From: Adiantum capillus-veneris
Taxonomy: Eukaryota; Streptophyta; Polypodiopsida; Polypodiales; Pteridaceae
Assembly (NCBI GenBank): GCA_014529385.2
Contig: CM043944.1
Coordinates: 71,378,884-71,442,883, forward strand
Length of the DNA: 64,000 nt
Direction of reading: 5' to 3'
The translations under genes and the position numbers were made by a program. Below are positions 1-12,662 of the stretch, one piece after another; within the stretch, counting starts at the first letter, position 1; each line of letters begins with the position of its first letter. Under the pieces are notes generated by a model, which was not told the DNA's origin, did no database searches, and worked only from the letters and a program-made list of their open reading frames with translations.

Positions 1-51
1 TTCCTATGTATGCAATGCTAACTTATAAAAGAACTTAAACTGATTAAAGAC

Positions 52-237
52 TTAATTGAATAATGGGACATCCACCTGGGATTGATTGGCCATTTGCTGT
101 TGCGCTGGCGCCTGAAGACTCTCCTCCGTAGGCCTACTACTAGGCCCGGCTTCCTCGTCGTGCGACGCTCTAGTTCGTTTTGGAGCTACATCCTCATCAT
201 CAGATGTAGGATTTGCTCGGGTTCTTTTTGGTGCCAT
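52..237 (-). CDS. N-terminal part of a gag-like protein of a minus-strand LTR element
   Basis: This is a 61-codon open frame with an acidic/basic, low-complexity composition. It contains two copies of the heptad APKRTRA (near residues 2 and 18), followed by a Ser/Pro/Gln-rich stretch. Short Lys/Arg-rich starts of this kind are common in plant Ty3/gypsy gag proteins, but no capsid or zinc-knuckle domain is visible before the stop. It lies downstream, on the minus strand, of the AT-rich repeat array and of the minus-strand TATA box at 2.8 kb, the expected order for LTR, leader and gag. A non-TE gene start is possible. The assignment is an inference from layout and composition. Confidence 0.35.
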   Translation of the reverse strand: MAPKRTRANPTSDDEDVAPKRTRASHDEEAGPSSRPTEESLQAPAQQQMANQSQVDVPLFN

Positions 238-690
238 AACTTCTTATCCTTATAAAAAGGTCGTCTAATCATTAGGTAAATAATTCAAAATCTAGACTTA
301 ACCTTTGTATTCAACCTTAATCCATCCAAGGTTAAATTTTTAGTTTTAATTGATAAATTCTTGACCTATTAATTTTTTATTTTTCTATATAGGCATGATA
401 ACTTTTTCCACCGCTTCCCTAAGAGTTTTCTAAGCTCTCCTAACTTTCTTATAATTTTCTATATCTTTTTTCTAATTTTCCCATCAATTTTTAAGCTAAT
501 AATCTACTTATTTTGGACTTAATATTAATTGTATTTAATTTCTCCTAAATATTTTATTTTCTTAACTTGATATTATAGATTTACACTTATTATAATTTTT
601 CTAAAAACTTTTAACCACAAAGTCTATTTATTTTAATTAATCATTTGTTAAAAATAGGACTTTTGGTCAATTATAATTTACTAACCTCAC
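238..690. other. AT-rich leader, no gene seen
   Basis: This stretch is very AT-rich and has no open frame of note. It lies between the gag-like start and the tandem array and reads best as untranslated leader of the minus-strand element. Confidence 0.4.
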
Positions 691-2400
691 TAATTAACTA
701 TGGTATAATTACCACGAGTAGATAAGGATATTTTTGACCTCTGGTAATTATCTTATTATTTTTGTACTTAATTATATAATTTTCATCTTCAATTTTCAGC
801 TAAAATTAGGATAATTTGACTTAAATAAATATTTATGCTACTTTTCTTACCTTGATATATTTATCACGGCCTCTTTATTGTGTAAGCTAACTGTGATAAA
901 TAGAATGTAATCATATAGCATAATTAACTAATTTCCCCCCTTGAAATTTCAACAAAAATTAGTATATTTTGACTTAGATAAATATATGTACTAAGTTTCT
1001 AACTTTGACATAATTATCATGGCCGTCTAATTATGTACTCTAGCTCTGATAAATAGCATGTAATCATATAGCATGATTTACTAATTTTTCTCTTTAGTTT
1101 TTAGCTAGAAATAGTATAATTTGACTTAGATAAATATCTATACTACTTTTCTAACATTGGCATAATCATCACGGCCTCTTTACCCTATAATACAGCTCTG
1201 ATAAAGAGCATGTAAATATAGCACATGATTTACTAATTTTCCCCTTTAGTTTTTAGCTAGAAATAGTATAATTTGACTTATATAAATATCTATACTACTT
1301 TACTAACCTTGGCATAATTATTACGGCCTTTTTACCCTATAATACAGCTCTAATAAATAGCATGTAATTATAGCACATGATTTACTAATTTCCCTCTTTA
1401 GTTTTTAGCTACTTAGCTATTGAACATGATAAATAGTATAAGTTGACTTAGATAAATATTTATACTACTTTTTTAGCCTTGGCATAATTATCACAGCCTC
1501 TTTACCCTATAATACGGTTGTGATAAATAGCATGTAATTATAGCACATGATTTACTAATTTCGCCCTTTAATTTATCCCTAAAAACAACGTAATTTCACT
1601 AAGATAATTAGTTAAACTAATTATCTAAGATTAGCATAATTATCACGGGTTTTCTAACATCTAATGAACCTCTAGTAAATAACTCAATTTAATTTGAACC
1701 TATTTGCTAATTTCCCTTATTTAAATTGTCCAAAAACAGAGTATTTCTTTTAAAGTAATTATCTAGATTAATTGTCTTAGATTCTCCTAATTATCACGGG
1801 TTTCTTAACACATAATTAACCAGTGATAAATATCTCACAGCATTTGAAATTAGTTTACTAATTTTCCTTATTTAATTTTCTCTAAAAATAGAGTGTTTCT
1901 ACTAAAGTAATTAGCTAAAGTAATTATCTAAGTTTCTCATAATTATCATGGATTTTTGAACATCTAATTAACCAGTGATAAATATATCACAGCATTTCAA
2001 ATTAATTTACTAATTTCCCTTATTTAAATTGCTCAAAAAAAATAGTATTTTGCCTAAAGTAATTAGCTAGATTGATTATATGAGCTTATTCTAATTATCA
2101 TAGGTTCCTTAACACTTAATTAACCATTGATAAATATATCACAGCATTTAAAATTAATTTACTAATTTCCCCTATTTAAATTGCTCAAAAAACAGAGTAT
2201 TTCTGCTAAAGTAATTATCTATTTTACTTATCTGAGCTTATCCCAATTTTTATGGGTTTCTTAACACCTAATTAACCACTGATACATATATCATAGCATT
2301 TGCAATCAATTTACTAATTTTCCCTATTTAATTTTCTCAAAAAATAGAGTAATTCTGCCTAATTAATTAGAAAAATTACTCAAAAAATTATCCGATAATT
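690..2400. repeat. AT-rich tandem array, unit about 150 bp
   Basis: The motif TTTACTAATTT with a following pyrimidine-rich tract recurs near 1076, 1226, 1380, 1549, 1705, 1857, 2006, 2158 and 2309. That is a spacing of roughly 150-170 bp over about ten degenerate units. Each unit also carries an (A)TAATTATCACGG-like block and a GATAAATA block. Units on the left (about 900-1550) resemble each other more than those on the right (1600-2350), so there are two sub-families. The array sits in what looks like the 5' untranslated region of a minus-strand LTR element. Satellite DNA independent of the element is an alternative. Confidence 0.75.
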
Positions 2401-2796
2401 TTCCTAGCTTAATGACTGTCTAATGCAACTCAGATAATTACTTGAACTTAATCTAAGCTTAATTACTATATTTACCATTAATTCATGGTTAATTTGGCTA
2501 ATTTCAGCCCTAATATGATAGGATAATTAATTAGCTTAATATTACTGAGCTTAATTACAATAATCAACAGAGATTAATTAATTAAGAGAGGTTTTATGAG
2601 TATATATAGGCCTAATCTTTGATTTATTAACAAAATAGCTTAATCTACCCTTGCTAATTAAGAAGGATTAAGCTAATTACCTTTTAGGTTAATCAATTAG
2701 AGATTAATCTCTAATGATTTCTACATAGCGGTCTCTCTAGATGAGAGAGAGTGTGTCAAGGCTCTAAGTCTATGTAAAATGTGAAGCTAGGGGTCC

Positions 2797-2804
2797 TATT
2801 TATA
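2797..2804 (-). promoter_or_regulatory. TATA box of a minus-strand LTR promoter
   Basis: The minus strand reads TATAAATAGGACCCC, a strong plant TATA context. About 55 bp downstream is a CT/GA-rich tract (2738-2755), then the AT-rich leader. This suggests that about 2.75-3.27 kb is the 5' LTR of the element whose leader and gag lie to the left. The LTR ends and a primer-binding site were not identified. Confidence 0.5.
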
Positions 2805-3274
2805 GTTTTCTCGCACTCATAAGCTCTTACCGGTTGTAGTTCAAGCAGTCCCCTACAGGTCAAAAAATGCCCCCTACTGCTAAATGAGTCCCTGGCAGGT
2901 CAGTGATGACCCTCCCATTACCTGCCAGCTTTTAAAATATCAATTCTGCTATATTTTGACCTATTTTTGCTTAATTGGTAAATATCTTGTAAATATCTAG
3001 GAGTCCTTTAATAAAGTCTATGCTAAAATGATTACTGCAACCCTTCAATTTTACCTATTTTACTCAATTCACAGTGTAAACTTCCAGGGGTCATAACTAC
3101 GCCAGTTTTTATCGGAATTCAATTCTGAAAATTTCTAGCCCAGGGTTTGCTGTGCTTAAGATTCCAAAAATACCAATATTTGCCATGGTCGGACAATTCT
3201 ACATTTCTTTTTCAATAATTAGATCAGTTTGATTACGCTTTATACAACCTTTAAGGTTTCAGAAACTAGAAACC

Positions 3275-3495
3275 TTACAACATGTGGTAGTGATGTGTGT
3301 GAACACACTAGGACCGCCAGGGCATTTTTTCCCTCTTTAGGAGGTTTTTTCCCCCGAGCATTGCATATACGCCCATCACTCTAGGGCTATCAATCTTTCC
3401 ATTGCATACTAAGTAACACACTCTCTATTGTGTTTCTTGAGCTTCCTTCGTCTTCTCGAAACTATGTACATTTCTCTGCAACCCTAATTCCAACA
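3275..3495 (+). repeat. 5' LTR of copia-1
   Basis: It is about 90% alike to 8195-8384 by eye and ends CCAACA. Its first ~20 bases do not match the 3' LTR start (TGTTACCATATACATG), so the left edge is approximate. Confidence 0.8.
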
Positions 3496-3497
3496 AT

Positions 3498-3509
3498 TGG
3501 TATTAGAGC
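3498..3509 (+). other. Primer-binding site, initiator tRNA-Met type
   Basis: TGGTATTAGAGC lies two bases after the LTR end. It differs from the standard TGGTATCAGAGC by one C-to-T transition. Confidence 0.8.
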
Positions 3510-3857
3510 AGGTTGCGTCCTCCCGAGCTTAGTCGCCAGTTGCTCCAGCACACGCCTGCTCACTTTCTTCAATTTCAGTGTGCTTTGGCAAGCGTTCGCA
3601 GGTCGACAAAAATTTTGGGAGAGCTCGTAGAGCATGGTCTTCTCAGATTTTTGATTTGGACTCATTTCGGCCTCCGTTTCCACTACAGGCAGTACTTCAC
3701 AGGCTATTTTGTCATTTTGTGCAAAATTTTTATCAGTGCCGTTTTCTGCATAGCAGGCGCCTCATAGTCTTCTACGGTTTGTGCTATATAGCACATGTTG
3801 TTTTCGCTCCGTTTCTCCTATTTTTGGGCAGTTTTCACATCAAGTGTAGCATTTACC

Positions 3858-6800
3858 ATGGCTGACAACAACACATATGTGTTCAAGATGTTTGCTGCTG
3901 CTGAGGACAGGTTGGATGGAGACAACTACCCTATGTGGGCTTATATGATGCAACATGTTCTTGTGTCAAAGGGCGTCTGGAACATTGTGCAGGGCATTGA
4001 TGTACGTCCTGCTTCTGAGGGTGTAGGCGATGTTGAGGATGTTGCAAGTCTTGCTACAAGGATTGCTGCTATTAGAGTTGTTTTGCCTACGGTAGAACAA
4101 GCTCGTTGGGATGTAAAGGATGCGCAGGCTCATGCATTGATTGCGTTGTCTGTGAAGCGCACCATTGTTCCTCACATTCGTTCAGCAAAATCTGCAAAAC
4201 AGGCTTAGGATATTCTAGCAGGTCTTTATGCAAGCCGCAATGAGGCTAAAATTGCTTTGCTGCGTAAAGAGCTGGAGTCGAAGATTATGCATGAGGAAAA
4301 TGATATGGACACTTTCCTTGCTAGTGTCAAGGATATCAATGAGCAACTTATTTATGCAGGTGAAGTCATTTCAGATAGTTCCCTTGTGCAGACTGTTATT
4401 GATGCCTTACCAGATTCCTACCAGACTTTTGCTAGTACTTGGAGACTCATGACCCAAGGACATCCTGAAGTTGTCAAGTTTGATGCATTATGCACATTGC
4501 TGTTGCAAGAGTCACTTTCCAAAAAAAAGAACTAGGCAGCGTGCAGTTGAACAGGCTTTTATTGCTTCTCAAAGAAAGGGTGGTAATAGTAATGCAGCCA
4601 CTTCTTATGGTTCTGCTACGAATGGCAAAATTTCTATTCCTAATGCTTCTGCTGGCAGCAATTCGTCTGGAAATTCTGGTGATAAGGGAAGATGCGTTGC
4701 CATTATTTTAAAGCTAATGATCACTTGATCAAGTCGTGTCCTAAGTTGAAGGACAAAGAGGCTAAGAAGAAAGAGAGTGGTTCCACTGCAAATGCTGGTT
4801 CCACTACAAATGCAGCCATTGTTAAGTCTTCTGTGAAAGGAGACTGTGTTGCTGATGTTGATGCAGAATGGGCTTTTAGCGCAGAGTGCACTTACAATCC
4901 TGTTGTCCATGATGCATGCTTGTCCCTTGCTGCAGATTCATATGTGTGGTATTTCGATAGTGGTGCTACAAAGCACATTACCTCACATCGTGAATTGTTT
5001 ACCTCTCTCGAGTCTATTCCTCATGGGAATTCAGTCACTTTTGCCAACAATGCCTCTTATCCGGTTCAGGGAGTTGGAAAGATTGTGCTTACTACTGCAA
5101 ATTGCAATTCCTTCACACTTGTTGATGCACTTTATGTACCTGGGATGAAGAAGAATATCTTGTCTGTATTCACACGTGCTAGACTTGGACTTGTAGTCAA
5201 ATTTGTGGATGACAGATGTACAGTTCATGATCTCAATTTTGGTGATGAAATTGTTGCATCTGGCCTTTTGTACCCTGGGCTATATAAGCTCACTTTGTAT
5301 GACAAGTGTGGACAAAATTTTGCAAATGCTGTTGCAGATTCAAGGGCTATTTCAGATGCAAAACTTTGGCATGCACGTTTTGGTCATCTAAATTTTGCCA
5401 GTTTGCTGCATTTACAGAAATCTGATATGGTTGCTTCTTTGCCGCCTCTTCAAGCACCTGTCAAACATGTTTGTGAAGGCTGCATTTTGGGTAAGATGCA
5501 GCGTTCTAAGTTTCCAAAGGATGGTTCAGTTCGGGCCACATGCAGGTTGCAGCTTGTGCATAGTGATGTTTGTGGGCCCATGCAAACTCCATCCTTGGGC
5601 AATTACCTTTACTTCGTGACTTTCATTGATGATTACTCTAGGCATGCATGGGTATTTACACTTAAAGCGAAGTCCAAAGTTTTGATGTGCTTCAAACAAT
5701 TTCTAGCTATGGCTGAAAATGTCTCGAAATGTACTATGGGTACCCTCCGTTCCGATCGAGGGGGCGAGTATATGTCTCATGAATTTAATGCATTTTTGGC
5801 TAGTCGTGGGATAAAACACCAATGTACAGTGCCTTATACACCTAGAAAATGGTGTTGCTGAGAGGAAAAACAGCTCATTGATGGAAATGGCACGATGTAT
5901 GGTCAAAAGTCAAGCTTTGCTGCCTTCTTTTTGTCTTGAGGCCATCATGTGTGCCACTTATGTACTTAACAGGTGTCCTACAAAATCTTTGCAATCTATT
6001 ACTCCATATGAAGCATGGCATGATAGAAAGCCTTCTATTGAGCACATGCGTGTTTTTGGTTGTTTGGCATATGCTTTGGTGCCACAAACACAACGCAGAA
6101 AATTGGATGATAAGGTTGTCAAATGTATTTTTGTTGGTTATAGTGCTGAAAGCAAAGGTTACAGGTTATATCATCCGCAAACAAAGCGTATTCTGGTTTC
6201 ATGGGATGTAGTGTTTGTGGAAGATTCTGTTCAGCCCTTGTTGTCATGTACTAGAGATAGTAATGTAAGCTCATAGCACATTTATGACACTTTGTTGCCT
6301 CTTGTCAATGGTGGAAATACGAATGTAAGTTCCAATGAGGAAAATGTACAGCCTATGGGGGTTTCTAAAAATGTTACAGATCAGCCTATTACTGATGCAG
6401 ATGTACATGATGTACTTGATGAGGAAAGGGCTAAAAATGAGCAGGCTAGAGGTATGCCAAAATGGCTGGTGCACACTTTGTGTGACAGTAAATTGGATGC
6501 ACCTTTGTCTAGTCGTACTCGTTCAGGCACTTACCATGCATCTTATGCATCAGATTGTTATGCTTTGGTTGTGTCTAGCTTACATGATGTTGAGGAGCCT
6601 CTGTCTTTTGATGAAGCACAGAATTCAAAAAATTGGATGACTACCATGCAATCAGAATATGATGCACTTATAGAAAATGACACATGGACTTTATGTGATT
6701 TGCCTCCTGGCAAAAAGGCCATTGGTATGAAGTGGGTTTACAAGTTGAAACGCAAGCCGGATGGTGAGATCAATCGCCATAAGGCTCGACTTGTTGCAAA

Positions 6801-8119
6801 GGGTTATGCACAGCAAAAAGGCATAGATTATGAAGAGACTTTTTCTCCCACTTGTCGTATGACTACTATGCATTTTCTATGTGCATTGGCAGCTCATTTT
6901 GGTTGGGATGTACATCAATCAGACATTGGTACTGCTTTCTTGAATGGTGACATATTTGAGGAAGTTTATGTAACGCAACGTTTTGTCATAAAAGGACAAG
7001 AGGACAAAGTGTGCAGATAGGCTTTGTATGGGTTGAAGCAATCTCCTCGTGCTTGGTATGAGAAAGCTGACACTCATTTGGTTAAACGAGGCTTTCATAA
7101 CTGTCCAACAGAAAGCACATTGTATGTAAAGTGTGAGGGTGATGTACTTCTCATTGTGGTTTTTGTGTCGATGATTTGCTGATCACTGGACCAAATGAGA
7201 GACACATTGTTGAATTTAAGACTGATTTGAATGCTACTTTCAAGATGAAAGATTTGGGGCTGTTGCATCATTACTTGGGTATACAGTTTAAGCATTGTGA
7301 TGGTGGTATTGCCTTGTATCAGAAAAGTTACATAGAGACATTGCTATGTAAGTTCGGACTTGAGGATTGCAAACCTATTGCCACTCCCATGGAAACAGGT
7401 TTGAAGTTGAGTCTACACGATGCTAGCGATCCTACTGATGTCACTCTTTACCAAAGTGCTGTTGGCTGCCTCATTTATGTATGCAACACAAGGCCAGATA
7501 TTCAGTTTGCAGTCTCATAGGTCAGCAGATTTATGCATAGCCCAGGGTCTAAGAATTGGCAGGCTGTCAAGAGGATTTTCCGCTACCTTAGTGGCACTTT
7601 ACATCTTGGCTTGTTTATCCCAAGGGGGGATCATTGCCGCCAGACTTACATGCTTTTTTGGACTCATATTGGGCTGGTTTTTTTGACACGCGAGTGTCCA
7701 TAAGTGGTTTTTATTTCATGCTTGGCAGTTCATGTATATCATGGTTGAGCAAGAAGCAACCTACTATGGCCACTTCGAGTTGTGAGGTTGAGTACAGGGC
7801 AGTCTTCACAGCTACGGTTGAGTGTGTATGGCTCAGACACCTTATGGCTGATTTGGGTGTTGGACAGGACACTGCCAACACTATTTACACTCACAGTCAG
7901 AGCGCATTGGCAGTTGCAAGGAACCCAGTTTTTCATGCTCGAACAAAGCACATTGAGGTGCATTACCACTATGTCAGGGAGAGGCTCTCAGCAGGAGAGA
8001 TCAACTTGGATTATGTGCCAACACAGGACAACCTTGCAGATCTTTTCACAAAGGCATTGTCTCGTGAGAAGCTTGAATCTTTCCGCAAAGCTTTGGGCTT
8101 ACTCCCCTTTGTGGACTGA
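3858..8119 (+). pseudogene. copia-1 gag-pol polyprotein, broken
   Basis: Translation would start at the ATG at 3858. The gag runs to 4535 with one in-frame TAG at 4206, then frameshifts at an A-run (4520-4530). The zinc knuckle near 4695-4735 has lost its second Cys (Cys to Phe). Protease shows WYFDSGATKH (about 4950). Integrase has the His/Cys zinc site (about 5370-5490) and the DDE core (FIDDYSR at 5620, RSDRGGEY at 5750), followed by a frameshift at about 5855. RT spans 6600-7240; its catalytic FVDDLL region near 7165 is frameshifted. RNase H (7650-8119) is the best preserved part. At least one in-frame stop (7018) and several indels rule out function. Confidence 0.9.
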
Positions 8120-8194
8120 TCATGTCCTCAGGGCATGGCACTTCCCTTTACTCATGTGCTAGCTCTCGTTCACCGCATCACTCTAGGGGGGATT

Positions 8195-8384
8195 TGTTAC
8201 CATATACATGTGGTAGTGATGTGTGTGAACTTTAGGAGGTTTTTTTCCCCGAGCATTGTATATATGCCCATCACTCTAGGGCTATCAATCTTTCCATTGC
8301 ATACTAACACACTCTCTATTGTGTGCCTTGAGCTTCCTTCGTCTTCTCCAAGCTGTGTGCTTATCTCGCAACCCTAATTCCAAC
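8195..8384 (+). repeat. 3' LTR of copia-1
   Basis: This 190-bp LTR starts TGTTAC after a G-rich polypurine tract and ends CCAACA. It matches the 5' LTR at 3275-3495 apart from an internal deletion. Confidence 0.85.
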
Positions 8385-9570
8385 ATATATATGGTCAAGC
8401 CCCCATGCCATGTTCCCATTGGTCTTTGCCTAGCGGCTACCCTTGGTGCATAATATAGTCTAAGAACATTGCCATTAAAGAGACTCACAAGCAGGGTCTT
8501 TTAGAGTTATGGCATCTCTCTGAACTCGTCCAATCGGTCCCAGTTTCTCCAAGGGAGGGAGTGAGGGTTGTTTTGTGGTTGTGCCCAGCCAGAGTGAGGT
8601 AGATTTTTCATGTTGGGATGTGTCTAGCCATGTTTATCTCAGGGCTTTGGTTCCTTTGCATGGTCATTAGGCTCCTGCAGGCTAGGAGTATTTCCCAACC
8701 TTGCTATTTTTTTTCTTCTATAGCCCATAGGGCTTCTGGTGCTTTCTTTCTTAGTTTTTCCCATTCAGGTAGTGGGACTAGTGGACAACTGGCCAACTGG
8801 CACCTCAGGGACTACTTATGTAGAGAAGGGGCACCTTGGGAGATGTGGTGTGCTCAGGCTCAACCTAGCAGTGCTTTCCACTAGGACATGGCAGATCAGC
8901 ATGTATGCCAATCTTGTAGGGGAGGTAGACCTATGTTTTTGCAGCTATTTACCCTAGCATTTTTGGTGGGCAAAAGATCTACATTTTCACGGTAGTCAAG
9001 GATTGAGGGGAAGATTATCAGCAATGTTCATGAGCAACATGGACATTCTCCTTGCATTTTCTTCTCAAGGCATCTATGAGGAGACAAGGTGATCATCCAA
9101 ATGCAGATCACCACATGAGGTGTAGTCATGGAGTGGAGGTGTTCCTTAGTCTCTAGATGGCACCCATGCCCTAAGGCATGTTTGGGGCCCACAAGGGTTA
9201 GCACCTATCACATCTTTGAAAGAGACAGAAGCAAGACGAAATGCCAATCCTAGGAAGCAAGTGACTCGTTGACTAGGGCATAAAGACATGCCAAGAGGTT
9301 GTCAATTTCTTGTCTTAACATAACACACTTCACTTTGACACTCGATGCACACTCTATCCACAAAAATCTCAGATTCTATTCTTTAGACCTCACATAACCA
9401 CATGCAAATCAATTCTCCCAACTTCATAGGAAACTTAGTGAGACCATATCAAGCATAAGTGGGTTATCAGCCTTGCAATACAACACTGGGAAAAAAATGA
9501 AATTTTCTTTTGAAATCCTATTGCAGGTTAGATTTTTGGTTTTCAAATGTGCCTATTAGGTTCTCGCAAG
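8385..9570. other. No recognisable gene
   Basis: Only short unsupported open frames are present, with no conserved motif and no repeat that I can name. It may be an old, unclassifiable repeat. Confidence 0.5.
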
Positions 9571-9944
9571 TGTTGGGAATCACGTACAATAATCCACACA
9601 TAGATCTTGATAAGATAAATACAATGGTGCCGTTGGAATTCTGATGTGACAATCATGTGGTGCGGTGTGATTAATTGAATAACACATTAGAGAAGAGATG
9701 GCACACAAAGTACATAGAGAATCCTTATCCACCCCTTCATTCATAGAAATGATTGTACCAAAAAACCTTACAATGTTGCCTTTTATACCTTGGCTCCGAG
9801 TTTTATGGTTCAAAAGATAGCTCTGTTGTAAGAGAATAAACAATTACACTTCCAACTTCAAAGGATGTCACTATCACTTGGAGTTACAATTACAATTACA
9901 AGAGTGATGAAATAAATTGGACCCTTTGTTGGAACCTTCCAACA
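9571..9944 (-). repeat. LTR of a minus-strand retroelement
   Basis: The segment begins TGTTGGGAATC and ends CCTTCCAACA, with perfect 5-bp terminal inversion (TGTTG/CAACA). A pyrimidine tract (CTCCTCCCCTCC) follows at once on the plus strand, which is the complement of a polypurine tract. This marks it as a 3' LTR of an element read on the minus strand. A second copy of this LTR was not found in the window. Confidence 0.7.
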
Positions 9945-11447
9945 CTCCTCCCCTCCTATTGCATGTTGTCCTTGACCATGAATCAAAATCGAGGTTCGTG
10001 GCGGTTGTAGGGTCGCCTTTTGAGGTAGCACCTTGGTTTTTCTTGTAATTCTTTGTGATATTTTTGTGCTAAAGCTCTGTCTCTTCAGAAGTAAATGGCC
10101 TCACAATTTCTATTGAAAGAAGCTCCATTATGTGGTAGCTCACAAAGGGCTCTTTGATGTCGTTGAATTGAGGCCCAAAAAGTGTCGTGTTCAATTTGAA
10201 TAGTTACCTATAAAAAGCTTCTTCAAAGGTATTCATGAAGTATGATGGAATGAACATTAATCGCGCAAAGAATCCATGAAAAATTTCTTCATCTGATTAA
10301 GATCATACATCAATCCCTTGTTACCTTCTAGGAAGGGCATCCATGGCATTTTTGCAACCCAAGGTTTATGATACATAGTTATATAGATAGCCATAATTCT
10401 GCATATCTTTCTTAGCATTTGGGTAGGACAAATTTAAAAGTCCTTCATACATTTTGATGGTTTCATGTAGAGTGCCAGGCATGTAATTTTCATCCAATCT
10501 TTGTTTGTCTTTAAGTCCTGGCAAAGCTAGGTAGTTTAGCTAGTTGCGATGTTGTATGAAGTTGTGTCGGATCCATGCCCATACTTTGGGCAATGGGCAA
10601 AAAGTGACATCCTTCTCTATGGCTGTTGGTGCTCTCATCATATGAACCCTCCATTCGGGATGCTTTTCTAGCCATGCTAGTCTCCATTTGGGTTGTCTCT
10701 CTTGTGGTTGAGCTGACAACATCTCTTGCTTGATGGTGGCCTTCCTTTGAATGCATTCATACTTTATCAACAAAGGAAGGGGAGAGAGCTGGTATACCAT
10801 TATTCATTGATGGTTGTGGGTATGAGGAGCTGCAAATTGATGAAATGGAGAAGATGGATCTCCCATTCCATGGATTTCTTCCATTGATCTTCCTCTCCTT
10901 CTGTAATTCACTCCTTCATTTCATCTATAGCCTCTTCTGTTACTCTATATGATTTTTTTGCTACTATTTTAGGCTCATTTATTTCTTCTACTCTTCTCTA
11001 TTGAGTTGTGTTGGTCTCTGGAATCTCTTGGGTAGCGTGCTTCTTTCCCTTACCCTGATCTTTGCTTGTAGTCAAACGAGTGGCTTGAGAGAAGGACCCT
11101 TGCTATTGGGTCTATTGTGGTCCTCATTGGGCATCTCTTTATTTATGTGTGTTGTCTTGTTTACCCTGGTCATTGTCACCCTAATCACCAACGTCTAGGA
11201 AATTTGACTATTTGTAGACAAGTTTTTCCTAGAGAGCAACTACTTGGGCTTTCAAATCTTTGTTTTCTTTCTTTAGAGCTGCATTCTCTACTTGAATATC
11301 TTCGTCTTTAGCTAGGTCATTTGGCCAAGCATGAAGTTTTCTGTTAACTGAGTCAACGTCAGTTAACAGAAGTTGTTGAAGACCGAAGACATATGAATGC
11401 GCATCGAGGATGAATGCAAATAAGCAGTAAAGATTGGAGTTACACAT
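9945..11447 (-). pseudogene. Internal region of a minus-strand LTR element, gag-like, broken
   Basis: Minus-strand open pieces at 11,447-11,229, 10,800-10,511 and on toward 10,000 look like one protein broken by stops and shifts. The first piece ends in a heptad-like coiled coil (VENAALKKENKDLKAQV). The middle piece is basic and tryptophan-rich. No protease, RT or integrase motif was seen, so the element may be non-autonomous. Its position directly behind the 3' LTR and polypurine tract supports this reading. The identity of the protein is unknown. Confidence 0.45.
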
Positions 11448-12301
11448 TTTTCACATTTTCCCAAAATGGTCACGTATTGTAAATTCCCGATTTATTTCAA
11501 GCCATTGTAATATTGTTAATTTGTTACGGGCTCAATGGGAGTTTCAAGTTGTAAAGAATAGGTCACTTATTGTGCCTAGGTTCTAGATTTAGTAAGTGGT
11601 GAGCCCTAAAGGCCTTGGGCGCTCGGACATTGCATATTTTTAACCTAGGTATATAAGGCACTGTGTAAAGGAAATTAGGGTTCTCAAGTCATTGGTTGAG
11701 AGCACTCTTTGGTGAGAGCTCTTGAGGTGTGTGGCTATGGAGTCCTTGAGCTTCTCCTTGATCATGAGACTTGATTAACACTAATCAATGATTCATTCTC
11801 TCTCACTATGCCTCTCTCTTACTTCTTATGATTGCCTATGATGCTTAGATTAACTAGATCTTAACTAATTAGTGGTTAATCCCTCTCTAATCTTGTGTGA
11901 TTGCCCTCTTTTTCTTGTGTGTGCATGTAGGTTTGATTGGAGTGTGGTGCTTGATAGATCTATGTGTGTGTGCTTGTGATTAGTGTGTTGCATGATAGGA
12001 TTAGTGTTGTGTGTGTCTTGCAATCGTAGTGTGTGTGATTGGGTTGATTAGAGGTGAAGAGAAGTGGATATGGATATTGCCCTTCATTGCGGCTTAGCTC
12101 CTCCATAGGCCAAGAAGCTCACCTCGTAGAGTTAACCATTTGTGTTGCCACAATTAGCTACCTCCATGCCTACTACTACAACAGCTACCGAGAAAAAGGA
12201 GCAGTATCATAACTTTTTGTCCCAGGTAGACACGCTTCCAAAAATTGGCAGAAAGCCTATTCAATAATTGGGATGAGGTGTTGTCCATACAAGGCACTCA
12301 G
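11448..12301 (+). mobile_element. 5' part of the plus-strand retroelement that hosts the 45-kb nest
   Basis: A TATA-like sequence (GTATATAAGG at about 11,650) is followed by a leader and an ATG at 12,162. That ATG opens a Thr-rich gag-like frame, with a shift before 12,260. The frame ends at the CTCAG target duplication of copia(-). If one target copy is removed, the same frame continues at 57,206 with a charged, helical sequence. This is the lowest (oldest) layer. No LTR boundary or primer site was resolved, so its class is unknown. Confidence 0.5.
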
Positions 12302-12660
12302 TGTGATAGATAAGGAAATATATTGAGCTATTGCAAACACACACACACACACACACACACAAAGATGGAGATAAAAGGCTGTACTTCTTCTTCTCCACTA
12401 GCTCAAAATAAGAGGTCTACAAAATATAAGGGAAAATAGAACATAAAAGGGGAACTAGTACAACGGTCTAGTATGGACCACTAGTGAGTGAGGTGAGTAC
12501 ATAAGTGTGCCATCACTCTAGTAGCTAGACCAGCTTGGTGTAGTATAGTTGCAGTATCACCACTGGCAAAGATATGTGAATCCACCAAGGCACGCAAGTG
12601 ATGATGACTATCAGTGGTAGTCATTTACGAGTCGTATATGTTGAGCTTGAAATCTCAGCA
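12302..12660 (-). repeat. 3' LTR of copia(-)
   Basis: It matches 56825-57205 in the same orientation. Its outer end is shortened relative to the other LTR, with a small deletion around 12,305-12,325. A G-run polypurine tract (minus-strand TTTGGGGGGGAG) lies just inside at 12,661-12,673. Confidence 0.85.
12336..12360. repeat. (AC)n microsatellite in the copia(-) 3' LTR
   Basis: The AC tract is 25 bp, versus about 45 bp at the equivalent place (56865-56909) in the other LTR. Confidence 0.95.
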
Positions 12661-12662
12661 CT

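Larger units (their letters stand above)
3275..8384 (+). mobile_element. Ty1/copia LTR retrotransposon (copia-1), decayed
   Basis: Two LTRs (about 3275-3495 and 8195-8384) flank a gag-pol region in the usual copia order of gag, protease, integrase, RT, RNase H. The 3' LTR begins TGTTAC and both LTRs end CCAACA. The 3' LTR lacks about 30 bp present in the 5' LTR after GTGTGTGAAC. The 5' LTR start is damaged, so no target-site duplication could be confirmed. A primer site follows the 5' LTR, and a polypurine tract (CTAGGGGGGATT) precedes the 3' LTR. Several stops and frameshifts show that the copy is dead. Confidence 0.9.
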
